A stretch of 64,000 nucleotides of DNA, taken from Setophaga petechia. Lineage: Eukaryota > Chordata > Aves > Passeriformes > Parulidae. Below, one piece after another: positions 13,801-26,500 of the stretch (the first letter of the stretch is position 1; every line of letters begins with the position of its first letter). The stretch is from assembly GCA_024362935.1 (NCBI GenBank), contig JANCRA010000007.1, positions 13,208,503-13,272,502 of the forward strand, read 5' to 3'. The notes beneath the pieces were generated by a model, which ran no database searches, was not told the DNA's origin, and was given only the letters and a program-made list of their open reading frames with translations. The position numbers and the translations under genes are program-made.

Positions 13801-15170
13801 TTCATATACAAAGGTCAGCATTAAATTCTCCACAGTTTTGTATTTCAACAGATTAAAACTTCAGCAATAATTTAGTGAACATAAGAAATAATACCACAAC
13901 ATTAATTACCTGCAAACAGCAACACTGCACAGATTTCAGCAGGATGTATTGGAAGCTATACAATATATTAGCTTGTGCACACACACTTCAGCCATTTTTA
14001 GACCACATCATTAAAATACAAAAAAACTAAACCCAAACCTGAATTCTAAACCTAACAATTTCTTTTAGTACTCTAAGTCAAAATAAATGCAATTCAGTTG
14101 AAAAGCTGAATAATTTCCAGTTGTGAGAGAAGAGGAAGTAATAACTGTACCTGAGGTTGAAAAGCAGTGACACAGCCAGCTTAGAGCAACACCACAACAG
14201 GCAGTTTGCATAAAAACCAAGGCTGAGCCAAAGACTCCTTAAGAGGCATTACTAAATAGTTTTATCTTGACCATGCACTGCCATGATCTAGTAAGATGTC
14301 CTCAAGTTTCAGTATGGCTGTTACAGAAGAAGGGGATATTTATCCCATAATGATCCTGGCTTCCCCCCCTCTAATCTGCAGGCCAGGCTGACAAACCAGA
14401 GCTGACAGAAATGCCACATGAGATGAAGCAGATTGGGGGACTACTACAGAGTAGACCCAAAAAGGCTGGCTAGCCTACGAAAAGGGGAAGAATATGTTGG
14501 CATCATCGCTTTATACTCAAAAAAAAGCCTGTACTATTAAAAGATAGGGGAATACTGTGAGATGCAAGGATGTAAGATTACTTTAAAGCATGAATGGGAA
14601 AAACCTATTGTTTCTGATTCTCCTGTGCAAGCATTTCAAGCTTTGACCCTCTGAGCTCACAAAGTCACACCCAGATCCATTAATTTCAGTGTTTTTACTG
14701 GCTGAAAAAAACCCCATCACTTCCCTCCTACTGGGCCTAGCACTTAAATATTTAAAATACTTGAAAAATGCATTCAAAATCCACAAAATCAGGCAATATT
14801 GATCCTAACATTCTGGAAGTGGAAGAAAAAGTCTGGTATACAAAGAGCAACCCAAAACAGCATCCCACTTGCACAGCGCTGCCACACACCTCTGCCTTTC
14901 GAAGCTGTCATGGAACTGAACTTTAAGAAAACCATGATACACCAAACAACCGACACCAGTGGTTTAATTTTCATGAAGGTCAATAATAACTAAAACCAAT
15001 AATGCTGATTCCATGTTTCTCAGGTGCACAACAGCTAGACAGAAGGAAGCACCAGCCCCAGCAGAAGATGCATGTGTGCAATGGAGGGCACAGAACATGT
15101 GTGAGGGGCTGGGGCTGAGCGGGTGTGGGAGGGTGGGATGGCAGGGGTCATTTGGGAATGGCAAGAACTT
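10860..15170. other. Noncoding stretch, no gene seen
   Basis: A GC-richer patch at 11650-12980 carries overlapping open frames on both strands, up to about 110 codons, without family resemblance. The remainder is AT-rich. An AAAT-type tract lies at 13624-13641. No RNA gene or mobile element is recognised. Confidence 0.65.
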
Positions 15171-15179
15171 GGCTCTCCT

Positions 15180-15580
15180 CAGCCAGATGGGTTTACCACG
15201 CTGAGCCAGGTCTGGACAGTGTAGCTGCAATTTATAAACGCTGAGGCAGGCCAAGGCGAGTGGCATCCCCCTCCAGCTGCCAAATTCCAGGCAATTAGAG
15301 CCACTGGCGCCCTCGGCTCCCTGGTGGGTGCCCGGGCAGAGGCACAGCAGCAGGGAAGAGCCTGTAACTGGGGTAGGGAGAGGAGGAGTGCTGCTTTATG
15401 GCAGCATGCTAAATCAATTGCATTTTTTATTTCCACTGCTGAACATTATTATGCTCTCTGCATGGCTTTTATGAATGTTTGCCCTACCATAATCTATTTG
15501 CCAGAAATCAATAGTCTCTTATCCTTGCAAACTAGTAACCAATGTCACCATCTTTCCAGATTGCAGATCAACTAGCATTG
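15180..15580. promoter_or_regulatory. Enhancer-like (possible conserved noncoding) block
   Basis: This segment moves from GC-richer sequence into AT-rich sequence full of homeodomain-type and E-box-type cores. They include CAATTAG near 15292, CAGCTG near 15276, and AATCAATTGCA and ATTATTATGC further on. The sharp contrast with its surroundings and the complex, non-repetitive make-up resemble developmental enhancers. This is judged by eye; no alignment was possible, and single motifs of this size occur by chance. Confidence 0.3.
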
Positions 15581-15599
15581 TCCACTGCATCCAGAGCAG

Positions 15600-18040
15600 G
15601 AAACCTGGTTTCTTAATTGTCACACTTCATACAAATCTTCAGCTAGGAAAGCAGAGAAATACACCTACTGCAAGGCAGCTGCCAACAGCTTTTAAATCAA
15701 AGCCTGTGTCTTAAACTATGCTTTTCCATTGTGCAAGTACAGAGGTACCATTACAGCCCTCATTAAAGAAACAGTTCCTACCAGGAATATGAGCACTTTG
15801 AACTGCCACATCAGGACGTGATGGGGATGGTTTACTCCCAAGAGAATTAAAAGGAAGGGGAAGATGCTCTTACACAATTCATAGGACAGTAGTAAAAATT
15901 GCTATTCTAAATGTAAGTAATATAGAAAGGATCAAATGTGAAACGTGTGGCACATTTTTTTAACAGTTTTAAACACAACAAACTTTAAACTCTCATGAGA
16001 AAAAAGAAAAGCAGAAGAGATGTAATTAAATGCAATACATGCAATTAAAACATTTAAAAAAAGATTCATGATACTCTATATATCTCATTGCTATCTCCAC
16101 AAATTCCTTTCTTCCTCTATCAGCCCTCTGCCAAGTAACCAGATTCCAGTCTCCAACCTTTGCTCCAAAGTTCAGGGCAAGTTTCCTAGAATTTCTTCTT
16201 CTGGATTGTTGTTTGTTTTTCCTTGTAATTCTTTTCTTCTTTCCTACAGAACCTCCCAAAGCAGGAATAATGTTTTAAGGTAACATATATATATATATGC
16301 GCCCCTAGCCTCCATATTCTTCCTAATTTTGCCTTTGCTTGGTTTAAAGCTTTTCTCTACTGTAAAGGGGATAATAGCTGTCTTTTCACCTTCTTTTACT
16401 TATCTCCATTTACTGTTTATCCTCCTATTATGTATCTCCCAGCAGGCAGCATCTGTGAAACAGCTCTTCTGACCCCCTCCTAACACATCTGCAGCTGTGG
16501 GGGTTGTATGGAGGAGCTCCACTGTGGCTGCCTTTCAGAGCTTCTGACTGCTCCCTCTGACCCTTATTGAAATAAAAATTTATTGTCCCGGTGATGGTGC
16601 CTCAGGGTCTTCCAGAAAATCTTTAGGAAGAAGGGCTTGCTCATCACCCAGAACAGAGGATATCTTCTTTGAAAAATGGCAGCCTTTACTGGGACATGCG
16701 AGACTGCAGCAGGTTCTCTGCTCTATGTAAGCAAGTAAATCCTTTTTTCTTCCCATTGACATGGACTGTATTTTAGCAGAAGATCCTATGACTGGGTGCT
16801 AAATAACCCTAAAACTTAAAATAGCCAAGAAGTCCACAAGTACTGCAGGTAGGAGCGTCTATCCTGTCTGGATCACTGAAGAAACAAACCAAGAGAGGGT
16901 TTTATATACAACTTCTGTAGGTAGTGCAGCTACTGGCCTTGTATCAGAAATGAACTCCAGTTCCTGCATGCACAGCTGTGTATCCTCACTGAAGAGCATC
17001 TGCCACAAACCCAGCACAGAGGTGACTGTACCCACCAAGCACTGCCATGCTCACTGCCCATCGTCCATTCCCTCCTGACGGCATCACCCAACTAGAGCAG
17101 AAAGGATCACCTCATGTTCTTGCCCAGCTCCGCAGCAGGTTAGAAGTCCACCTGTTTAAAGGAATGCCTTTTCCTGTGACCATCTCTGAGAACAAAGCGC
17201 AAAATGCAACCTTGCCTGCCTCTGGCAGACACAGGAGAGGAGGCACCTGCTTGCTGCTCCTGTGAGCAGTCCCCTTGCTCTGTCCGCAGGGAACTCTCTG
17301 CTGCTGTCTAATTCCCATCTGCAAACGGGCAAGTGCCAATTTCCACTCTGTCAGGCCTAGTAAATTTTATGTTTGTAATTCCTGGTTGGTGAAAAGAAAA
17401 TAACAGTCTTGTCCGTGAAAAGCCCAGGATTGGTGGTACAAAACAGAGAACTGGGAAGCTGCTTTGAGCAGCTCTGGATCCATCAGGCTGGGCTCAGATT
17501 ACACCTCTGCAAAGCCATAAAACTGCTTCTGTGGGGGAGAGCCATCATTCAAACGACAGCCTGAGATAAACCACAATCTGATGACTGTCACAGTCCCTTT
17601 GACACCAACACTTACCATCTCCTAGTGTTTACAGACTAATCAGTTTAGCCTTCCCAACTGGCTGCATACAAGGTAGCTGCTCATCATGACTTGCATTTTC
17701 TTAAAGCTTCGCAGAGCAGACACCCAGGGCTCTGTTATTTTCTCCACTCCTCGGTCTCAGACCACCCAAAAGGAGAAATAAAAATACATTCATCTGTACA
17801 ATTCCTGTGTGGTTCTCATCTCCAGGGTATGCTTAAGATTTCACTAGCTATTGATTAAAGAACAGCCTTTCACATAAACCCAAAAATTAACAGCAACTAC
17901 AGTAATTTAAAATAAATAATTACAGAAAGAATTTTAAAAATACTTAGATTATCAAAATTTAGAAAGGTTTTCTCAGACACTGAAGTTCATATACTTGTAA
18001 TATAGACAGACATCTTTCCTAATATCTAACTTTTAAAAAT
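15600..18040. other. Noncoding stretch, no gene seen
   Basis: No recognisable gene. It contains a short (AT)7 repeat at 16285-16298 and scattered open frames under 85 codons on both strands. Confidence 0.65.
16285..16298. repeat. (AT)7 microsatellite
   Basis: Seven AT units sit between GTAAC and GCGCCCC. It is short and probably not very variable. Confidence 0.9.
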
Positions 18041-18049
18041 AAATAAATT

Positions 18050-18300
18050 ATATAAATAGGCCCCTTTGATTGCTCAGAGCATCCATCATTAAGTACCGGG
18101 GCATAGCTTTAGGCATAATTGTACTACTGAATTCATCAGCTGCCTAATCATCATTCATTTTGCATCTATTTCTGCTAATTAAAAAAACTCCTAACAACTT
18201 TTAAATAAATACTGTATTTGTTCTCTACAAAGACACAAGTCTAATTTACCAGTGATTAAGTGATTATCTAATTTTACAGCTGTCACTCTGTAAAGACCAG
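18050..18300. promoter_or_regulatory. Enhancer-like (possible conserved noncoding) block
   Basis: An AT-rich but complex segment carries an E-box CAGCTG (18137-18142), a TAATTA homeodomain core (18176-18181), ATTAAGTG, which is the reverse of an NKX2-type CACTTAAT (18255-18262), and TAATCA steps. The dense variety of developmental motifs without simple repetition suggests a regulatory element. It rests on motif reading only. Confidence 0.3.
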
Positions 18301-18347
18301 CACCCAGAGCCACCAGGAAAGACCAAGCAAAGTCTGTCAACCCTTAC

Positions 18348-18435
18348 CTGCTGTCCCTCACACTTGTCTGAGATGGGCAGCAGGGGTGGCAGCCTTGGCA
18401 CAGGCTGTGCACACAGGCTCTGCTGATCCTGCTGA
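18348..18435 (-). CDS. Weak candidate: 88-nt exon-like segment
   Basis: On the minus strand CCTGTCCTTTGCAG at 18436-18449 is a fair acceptor, and GACAGCAG|GTAAGG at 18348/18347 is a near-consensus donor. Two frames are open. One is rich in Q, P and L (QQDQQSLCAQPVPRLPPLLP and onward) and would end exactly on a codon boundary; the other is rich in S and C. The segment lies beside the enhancer-like block at 18050-18300. I recognise no family, and biased composition of this kind is common in chance frames. Confidence 0.12.
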
Positions 18436-21080
18436 CTGCAAAGGACAGGTCCTCAGTCCTTTACAACCTCCCTTAGCTTTTGGGAGTGCTCAGACAGGGA
18501 CTAAATGACCCAGTGGGAGACCAGAGACCTGGTGGCCATAAAATCTGTCAGGGGCACTACACAGCACAAGAGTCAGGGTGGTTATGCAGCCTTGCAAGAC
18601 CCTCGGCAGCCAGTTAGAAATTAACTTCAGTGTGTTCCCTCTGCCCTCACCCTCCTGCCTGATGCTCAATATAATGCAGACTGCAGCAGCATCCCCTCTG
18701 CTTAGACCCCTGCTAACACCAAAATCTTTTACTTTCAAAGAACAGCTGTCAGCATTTAAAGATCTGCCTGGCCAGCACTTGGAAGCAGAGGAAGAACAGC
18801 CTCAGGTACCGGCTGATCCCTCCAGGTGCACGTGTCCTGCTGAGAGCAGAACTCAACAAAACCGCATCCCCACTGGCTACCCAGACCTCCAGGGTGAACT
18901 GCAGTGCTCAAGAGGTGATGCAGAACAGCCCCACAAGGAGAGCTTTTTGTTTTCCTCATAACCCAATTATGTTTAATTGGGAAATCAAATAACTTGAGAA
19001 ATGCACTTTAGCCTGTGCAATTTTCATGAATTTTCACCAATTTCCATGCATAGCTGTTGCCAATCTTGTCCTGGTTCCAGAGGTACATACAGTACAAGCA
19101 GCTGTTAAAACAAGAATGAACAAGGGTAACAGCACCAACAGTAATCTGGTAGGCAAGTGCTGTTCAGCTCTCCATAAATTTTCTATTAGAGTATTAATTA
19201 GAGACATTACCACTCCCAAACCCTCCACTCCCTGCAGGTGACCACAGGATAGGCAAATTATTTCCACAGGCAGGGACAGGCATTTAAGACTATTATGGCA
19301 CCTTGGATTTTTGTAGCTACGTTATTTCAAAAGCAAATGAGGAAAAGCCAGTGTAGTCATATTCACTTTTGATAACAGGAGAGGAATGACTTGTAAATAT
19401 TCCTTTTTTGACCAAAGTTTGTAACACTCTCAAATAGGAGAGGAAGTAAAAAAGGAGAATTTATTTCAGCTACAGAGCTACATGGTCATCTGCTTTTTTC
19501 ATAAACTGGACAAAAGAGAGAATTGGGTATTTCCTGAGGTGCTTCTGTTGCTATTACTGAAAGCAATTCCCATCCCAGGGAAGGCATGTACAGCCTGTTC
19601 CCAGCAAGTGACCAGGAGAGTGTATCCTGCATCCTGGACCCCGCACACGCGCACCGTTCCCAAAGCACGGCTATCACCCTTTGCATTTGCTGCACGACAC
19701 ACAAACCAGACTATGGTCAAACAGTTACCCTGCTGTTTGCCCTGACCAGTACTGACTCACAACATGCAATCCTGTACTACTTCTGAAGGCATAACAGTCT
19801 CTGTCCCAATCACTAAATTATGCGCTTCAATACATAACAGAGACAAAAAATATCAGTTACCTTGGCAGACTTCTTCCTAAGTGAATAACCAAGGTGAGGG
19901 GATGGTGCTACTTGAGGAGTGGAAAAATTATTTATTATGAAGAGAGAATCCCATGAAGAACAGGATGCATTACACAACTCTAACCTGATGCACCAAAAAA
20001 GGTGCAACTCAGCGTAACTCTCTGAGGAGGATCTGCCAAACAGTGCATAAAGCTGAGTGTAAGCATGAATGCATCCTAGTGGACTATGGAGAGAACACTA
20101 TTTAAAGCAGCAATTAACTGCTCAATGGTTAATACAGTTGCTGGAAACAGTTTCACACTAAAATCAACTGACACCCCTTTTATATATGAATTCTGAGAGT
20201 ACTGAAAAGCACTAATTCTGAACTTGATTAAAAAATGGAAAAAAGCAGCATGCTATTCATAAAAAGCAACTTCTTTGCCTCCACTTGACACAGAAAGCAC
20301 TTAGATGCAAATTTAAATATGCAATATTAACTGAAATGATTGGTATCTACCATTTATTTAACACCACACTGAATTCGATCAGAAAGACAAAACACTGATG
20401 TAGTAAGTACAGGTTTTCAGCAGTATTTATAGAAAAGACATGCCACAAATACTTCAGACAATACATATTTACAAAATACAATACATGGAGCTGACTGTCT
20501 AGCCCAACTAAGGATAGATTATAATCTTACTTTAAAACTTCAGTAACAGATAATACCTTAGGCATCAACTAGAGGATATAGTAACAGTCTTGGTAAGTTT
20601 ATGCCTGAAGAAATAATGATTCAATTCTCATCAAGTAAAAGCAGGTCGCTTATAGATTTCAAATTAGATTTTCTCCACACAATTTCTTGTAAAAAAATCC
20701 AGTGCATTTTTGAAACTCTAATCTAGGGACATAAAACAATAACTGACACAACTTTATACACTACAGCCAGGCACTGCACTTTAAAGGCACTGATATATCT
20801 GATAAGTAAGATATATACATTTTTGCTCAAGTGGCTCATGCTGATTTGTGGATTGCAGAGCTGTGTACAAGTGCTGGGTCGAAGCAGAGGAAGAACAGTT
20901 TTGGTACGAGTATCAATGCAACTGAAATGTTCAGGGTTCAATGATGTTTTTCTAAATTTTAAAGCTAAGTCAATGAACGGTCTGGATGCAGGAAATGGGG
21001 ACGTCAGGCTCTAGCTCTGCCATATATTATTACACAAATTATAGTCCACTTCTGCACCTGCAGCATTTATCCACAATAAA

Positions 21081-21100
21081 GGATATTCTTGGATATTCTT
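21081..21100. repeat. Two tandem copies of a 10-bp unit
   Basis: GGATATTCTT is repeated exactly twice without a spacer. This is a small local duplication, likely replication slippage. Confidence 0.9.
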
Positions 21101-21290
21101 CCCAACTTATTTTGATGGCAAACACTCCAGGCAAAAGCAGCCTGTTTCAGAGTACTACTATAGCTGTTAAAAAGATAAAGAAATCTTGAAGCTGCTGGAA
21201 CATAAACCACAGTGGCAAACCTAGGATTATTTACATCAAAAATGCCAGAGGTACTGACTAAAATGTGTATTTCTAACTGGAAGCAATTTG

Positions 21291-21310
21291 AAAAAAAATA
21301 TATATATAAA
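21291..21310. repeat. A8 followed by TA microsatellite
   Basis: Eight A are followed by alternating TA and then AAA. It is simple sequence. Confidence 0.85.
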
Positions 21311-21663
21311 GTAAAAGTATTTTACTTAATGTAATATAGTTAATCTATAAATTAAACACAAACTCAGACCTGAATTTCAAATCACAGTATTAATCACGGT
21401 ATTAATGACCTGAACCAGAATAATACAAATTTTAATACAAATTACTACATTTTTACTGTTCCTCTTTATTACAAATGTTGTATTAATGGCTACTTAAAAT
21501 CTAAATCTGTCAGCAAAAAGATACAAGCTTAGTTATGATATTGGAATTATATTTTAGAATTATGTGTGATATCTGAATATACATACAGGTGATCAGAAGA
21601 AATAATATTCATTAACATTTTGTTACAATATTCCTCAATGGAAGTAATTTCTATTTAACACCA

Positions 21664-21686
21664 TTGTACAATTACAAATTGTACAA
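21664..21686. repeat. 9-bp inverted repeat, 5-base loop
   Basis: TTGTACAAT (21664-21672) faces ATTGTACAA (21678-21686) across TACAA. Each arm is itself nearly palindromic, so the same bases also read as a direct repeat. It could form a small hairpin; no function is evident. Confidence 0.85.
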
Positions 21687-22568
21687 CAGCATTGACAGAT
21701 ATTATAATAGACTGGAAAGAACAATTTAAACTTCAAGAATTTTTGCAACAGCATTTCATGTCATAGCATATTTCTTAATATCTTCATTTTATTACCATTA
21801 CGATGTTAAAACTATAGGGCTCCCCAAAAGGAATGTAAAATCTGAAAACTGTGAAAGAAATAAATCACAGACTGAAATTAGATAAAGTGTTCTTCTCTTT
21901 GCTATAGCAAAGTGAAATACATACACAACTGGAATATCTGCTTCTTCTCATTTACTAAGCAATCTTTTGCACCTCTCCTGTCAACTCCTCAGAGGCACTG
22001 CCTGGATCTTCTTTTGGATGTTACATTTGCTAGCGAAATCACTGATGGACTGAAGCCAGTGGCAAAATTCCTACAGCAACTTAATGGGACCAGAAATTCA
22101 ATTCTGAACATTCATAATCTCCTCTCTTAACTTTTCAAGTGGCAAAGTCATTCCCAAGTATGAATTTCTTTTCAGAAGTGGTTGACATCCTCCCACCCCA
22201 GCAGCAATAGAGCTTAACACATGCAATCACATATGGTGCTCAAACATCCCTGCCATCTGAAATCCAACAATTAATAGTTACCAAGGAACTGGAAGGGGTT
22301 TTGACAAGGCAAAATTGCTGAAATGCATTATCGACTTAGATTTTTATAATCCTTTGAAATGCATGCTTGAATTGCGAAAGAGAGTCATCACAAACGCATA
22401 CATTTTTTAGGTCTCCAAAAGCTGTACCTCGTGGTGTATTTCAAATCCTTTACATTTAGCAGGAGAAAGCAATCAAAGAGATGCAAGAATAACAAGGATT
22501 AACATGTTTGCTCTTTCTTTAAAGGGACTGAGTCCCTGCGAGGGTTTTGTACAGCAATTAGTTCCAGC

Positions 22569-23075
22569 CTACGAGAATCTAAGACATCTATACCACATTT
22601 TCACATTCTCCTTGCCAAACCAGACACTGTACTCTGAGCCCTTCATTTCTAAATCGAGTTCACTTCTAAATATATCCTGACATGCATGCACATGAAGGCC
22701 ATACACCTGTAGTCTTTTACCACTGGCTAGCTCCACTCCTGTGCCAGAGAAAGGGAAGGGTAGCTGCTGGTCTAGGACCTGGCTGCCAATAAACTCTTCC
22801 AGTGATGGGGGCTCATTCCCAAATACAGCAGTGAAGAGCACAGACTTGTAGCAGATGGACAGAAAAGGTCCCTGCATGGGGCGGCTTTTGATTCTGCCCG
22901 CTGGCCTCAGCATGCGGCCGCTCAGTGCTCCTTCCAAGCTGCCAACACAAAGCCACACAAGGCAGGAATACCACCCCCCTCCAGATCCCTGCATCCATCT
23001 TTTCTTACAGACAGCACCAGCACATTGCTGGGGAGCCCTGTGGCAGCTGTGAACGGGCAGGGAGGTTTCCTTCAC
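22569..23075 (-). other. 168-codon open frame antisense to the candidate exon
   Basis: The minus strand of the GC-richer island is open for 168 codons. Inside it a very strong pyrimidine tract runs into CTCTGGCACAG (around 22751-22775), acceptor-like on this strand. Downstream the frame reads GVELASGKRLQVYGLHVHAC. I cannot tell whether this strand, the plus strand or neither is expressed. The overlap argues that base composition accounts for at least one of the two frames. Confidence 0.15.
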
Positions 23076-23503
23076 AGGGTGAGGAGGTGTTACACCGGAC
23101 TGCGTGTGACTTGGCTTCTCTCTTGAACTGCGCCAGGGGGAAACTGAAAGAGCCTTCCAAAACGTTTGGACTGGGTAATCCTGCTCCTGGAGGTCTCACC
23201 ATGCCTCAGGCAGATGGCAAAACCAGTTTCCAGTCTGCAGGTGCAAAAGAATCAAGCCAGAACTCTTCAGACACTCAGCAGACATCTAACATCCCTGAGT
23301 GGATGCAGCCCTGGCTGACTGTGTGTGCCAATAACCCTGTGCATGACTCCCCTGGGGCTCACGCTGCCATCCTCAGCTACTTGGACATGCTGCTGCCCCA
23401 GTTAATACAAGGCATCATCCAGGGATCAGCACTCACCCCCTACTCCTCTGTGGGAACAAAAAACGCAAGTAATGAGCCAGACATGCAAAGTCAGACAAAT
23501 TAG
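23011..23503 (+). CDS. Candidate terminal coding exon, unknown protein
   Basis: A strong acceptor (CCATCTTTTCTTACAG, ending at 23010) opens a frame of 164 codons that ends with a stop at 23501-23503. An AATAAA follows at 23526-23531. The order acceptor, frame, stop, poly(A) signal is that of a last exon, entered one base into a codon. A well-placed ATG (CTCACCATGC, ATG at 23201) would instead give a 100-residue protein in the same frame. That C-terminal part begins MPQADGKTSF, then has a polar S/Q/N-rich stretch, then an aliphatic segment near SYLDMLLPQLIQGIIQ that could form an amphipathic helix. No family is recognised. The minus strand of 22569-23075 is also open for 168 codons, so both strands of this GC-richer island lack stops and chance is a real alternative. 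No upstream exon was found. Confidence 0.22.
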
Positions 23504-23525
23504 CCGAACTCCACTAGCAGCTTAC

Positions 23526-23531
23526 AATAAA
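23526..23531 (+). terminator. AATAAA poly(A)-signal hexamer after candidate exon
   Basis: A canonical AATAAA lies 23 bases after the stop codon of the open frame at 23011-23503. The hexamer alone is common in AT-rich DNA; its position just after the stop gives it some weight. Confidence 0.3.
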
Positions 23532-23549
23532 TTGCCTGCCTCTGGAAGA

Positions 23550-26500
23550 AATCTGGGAGCTTTTAAAGGACTCCTGCCTCATGCAGGCTGTGGGGAAGGT
23601 GATATGCAAAAAGAAGAGTGCTGTGCAAACTAAGTTCCTCCATGTCCTCATCTGTGCTTCACTCTCATGCAGTCTTCACTTTGTGCTATGGCCAACTATC
23701 CCTCTGAAGACCATAACACACATATGGGGAAATATGGAGAACACATACTGAGAAGCTCCTGTTCTTAACACTGCATGTAAAATGAAGCTGAAAGAGTGAG
23801 GTTTTTGCTAATGAGACAATCGAATGGCTCACTGCTGTCCTAAAAGCTGGTTCCACTCCTGGCCACGCTCTTCTGCTGCCAACCTTGTGCTGGCTCTGTC
23901 ATTTCACAGACTACAGAAACCTATTCACTTCAGCTCAGCAAAGACTCAGAAGGGTGGATGTCTTTGGGCAGTTTAAGTCTTCCTAATTTAGCTGAATCAG
24001 CTCACTAATGGTGGGCAGCTACATACTTGCCCAACTAGGAGAGCTGACCTACTCAAGGGGATGCAGTGCAAACGCAGGGGCAGGAGACCCATCCTCCCCT
24101 TAGTTGGTGGCTTCAAGTTATCTTACAGAACTTCACTGATAAATGCTAGATCACAACCATCCCACAACTCTTTCTTTTAACCTGACCTGAGATACTTGCA
24201 CTACCAAAAATATAAATAAGAATTACAATTACATAGGTTTGCTCCTTTATCATCCTACAGCTCTCCTCAAAGTGCAGACCTGTATTAGAACACCAGCTAA
24301 CATGTTTATATATTTCCTTGCACAATAGTACCCTATCTTTAGTCACAAACAAAAGACTGACAGTAAAGCAGACAGCACTTTTCCCAGCATTAATATATTA
24401 TTCTACAGTTATGTTAACCTCTCAACTCTCTCTTGTAGACCAATACGCTTAGAACAGTCAAAGCCTTTTTGTACCTAGTATTTCTTGACCTGGAGTTCTT
24501 AAACTCTGTCACGTTCTGCCCATTTCCTCTGCTGAAATGGCTGACATCCTAGCTTTTATCTTCTTTGATGCTTTCTTTTTCCAAATAACAAGCTAACCAA
24601 ACTGCCCAGAAACTTGCTTTTTACATGTCTTACAAATTACCACACAGTCTTAAGTACACAGACTGAAAAGAGGGACTGAAAAAAAGTATCCTACCTCTTC
24701 ACGTTAAGTCTTAGAAGATTCTGATTTCTCTGGGTACACTAGAGCTCCTACTCATGGGAACACCATGTGGACAGCAAGGGCAGGAGAAAAAAATTACAAA
24801 AATCAGACCAAAAACCTCACATTTTCTGTAAACTTCCCTATGTTTTTATGTTCTTGCATTTGAACTTTCTGATGAACAAAATCAGAAAAATATTTTCCTT
24901 CTTTTTCTTCCAATTCTTCGCATTTAATCTCAGTAAAAAAACAATTCTTTCAAAATCCAGTATTTGGAATAATAAAAAATGGCATTCTAACAGGCAATCC
25001 AATAATTTTTAAAATTCTGTGTATTTCAACAACTATTTAGTTGAGAACAATTTCAACAGTTTACTGTTAATCCTCCTATGCTACCATAATTACAGCTTCT
25101 CCTTATACAACAGACAATATTACATGTGTTGTTGCCAGTGACAGATTGCCTGTACCTTTCCAGTAAGGGTACACCAGGCTTCAAAGACATAGTCAAGCTC
25201 AGAAAATCTAGTGCATAAAAATCCCACAAGCAGATAAAAGTCGGAAATACATAGATAATTGAGAGTAGACAAAGGAATGGCCAGAAGCAGCCCAGGCTGC
25301 TGCCAGAAGGCACAGGGCTGCCCCATGACTGCTGCTGCAGCTCTCCACATTGGCTGAACAGGAATAGTAGTAGCAAGGGGAATGGCAGGCGAGGTGGGAA
25401 GTTTTCCAGAACGAGATTTACAGCCCTGCTATTTAAATATACCTTGCATAATAGCACATGAAAAGGGGTCAGTACTAGGACAATACTCTGCAAGACTCAG
25501 TTTATAAAAATAAAGCAGAGAGCTTGAACATGAAGTACAATTTACAAACCACTCTGGAGAGAATTCTTACTTTTTTCAGCACTATGTCACCTTTTTTGTC
25601 TTTTTGAAAAACCTTTAGTTCATTTCCACCCCTCTGCCCCTGAAAAGAGTTATAAAAATCTGTAGCTAGGGAGAAAGGAGATTAAAAAATTAAAAGGAAA
25701 AAAATCAGGAAAAAGGAAAAAAGAGAAGGCAATGTGATGCACCAATTATTCTGAGTGTGTGTAGAGAAAGTGAGTGGTGGATGAGGCTGTGAGCAGGAGA
25801 GCAGACAGCCCTAGCCGATGGGGCACCACTGACCCCAGCAAGATTATTCCCTCCATCACTTGGGGATGTGACTGCTGCTCTTTCTCTGTCCTCTCAAGAG
25901 GTCACCATCTCTCACAGGTTACCACACCAAATTCCCAGGCTTCTTCTAGGCCAGGTTTAAGGAAAAGGTTTACAGAACGCAGAAACGAAGGTAGGAACGA
26001 CCACAGCTACTCCCACCAAATTATCACAAAATCAGTGTCTCCTGAGTCTCTCCCAGCTGTACACATCAACTCTGGGGTTTGGTTTTTTCCACAGAGTTGT
26101 GAAAAATCAATGAGATTTGTGCTGCAAACTGATCATTATGACAGGGAAAGCTCTGCAATGAAATTGATTTGAGTAACTCTAACCCACTACTTGAACTCCC
26201 CCACAACTTTAGGGGGCAGACACTCAAGAACTAAGACAAAAAGGTGTGAGGGCTAAAGCCACTTTCTAAGCTGAGTCTTCCTTATTAAAGAAAATTAGCT
26301 TTGAAACAGTTCAAATGAAAGAAAAACAGCAGAGATGTGGAGTGAGAAATAGTTCAGTAAATGAATGAAACCAGACTCATACATTTTATAAATTACATGC
26401 AGCAGCAAAGATTAAAGATTCTGATTTGTCCCCTGTGTTTTGTCCTCATTTCACCTCCTCACAAGTGTAGCACTTGACTATCTGTATTTCCATAAAATCT

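Larger units (their letters stand above)
18450..22560. other. Mostly AT-rich noncoding stretch, no gene seen
   Basis: Overlapping short frames on both strands at 18490-19790 show no family resemblance. From 19800 the sequence is strongly AT-rich. It holds a 10-bp exact tandem duplication (21081-21100), an A8 plus TA repeat (21291-21310) and a small inverted repeat (21664-21686). Confidence 0.65.

Noticed and set aside
17615..17640. Near-consensus minus-strand donor GATG|GTAAGT
   Set aside because: Every upstream segment with a usable acceptor has stops in all frames, or is only about 20 bases long with no pyrimidine tract.
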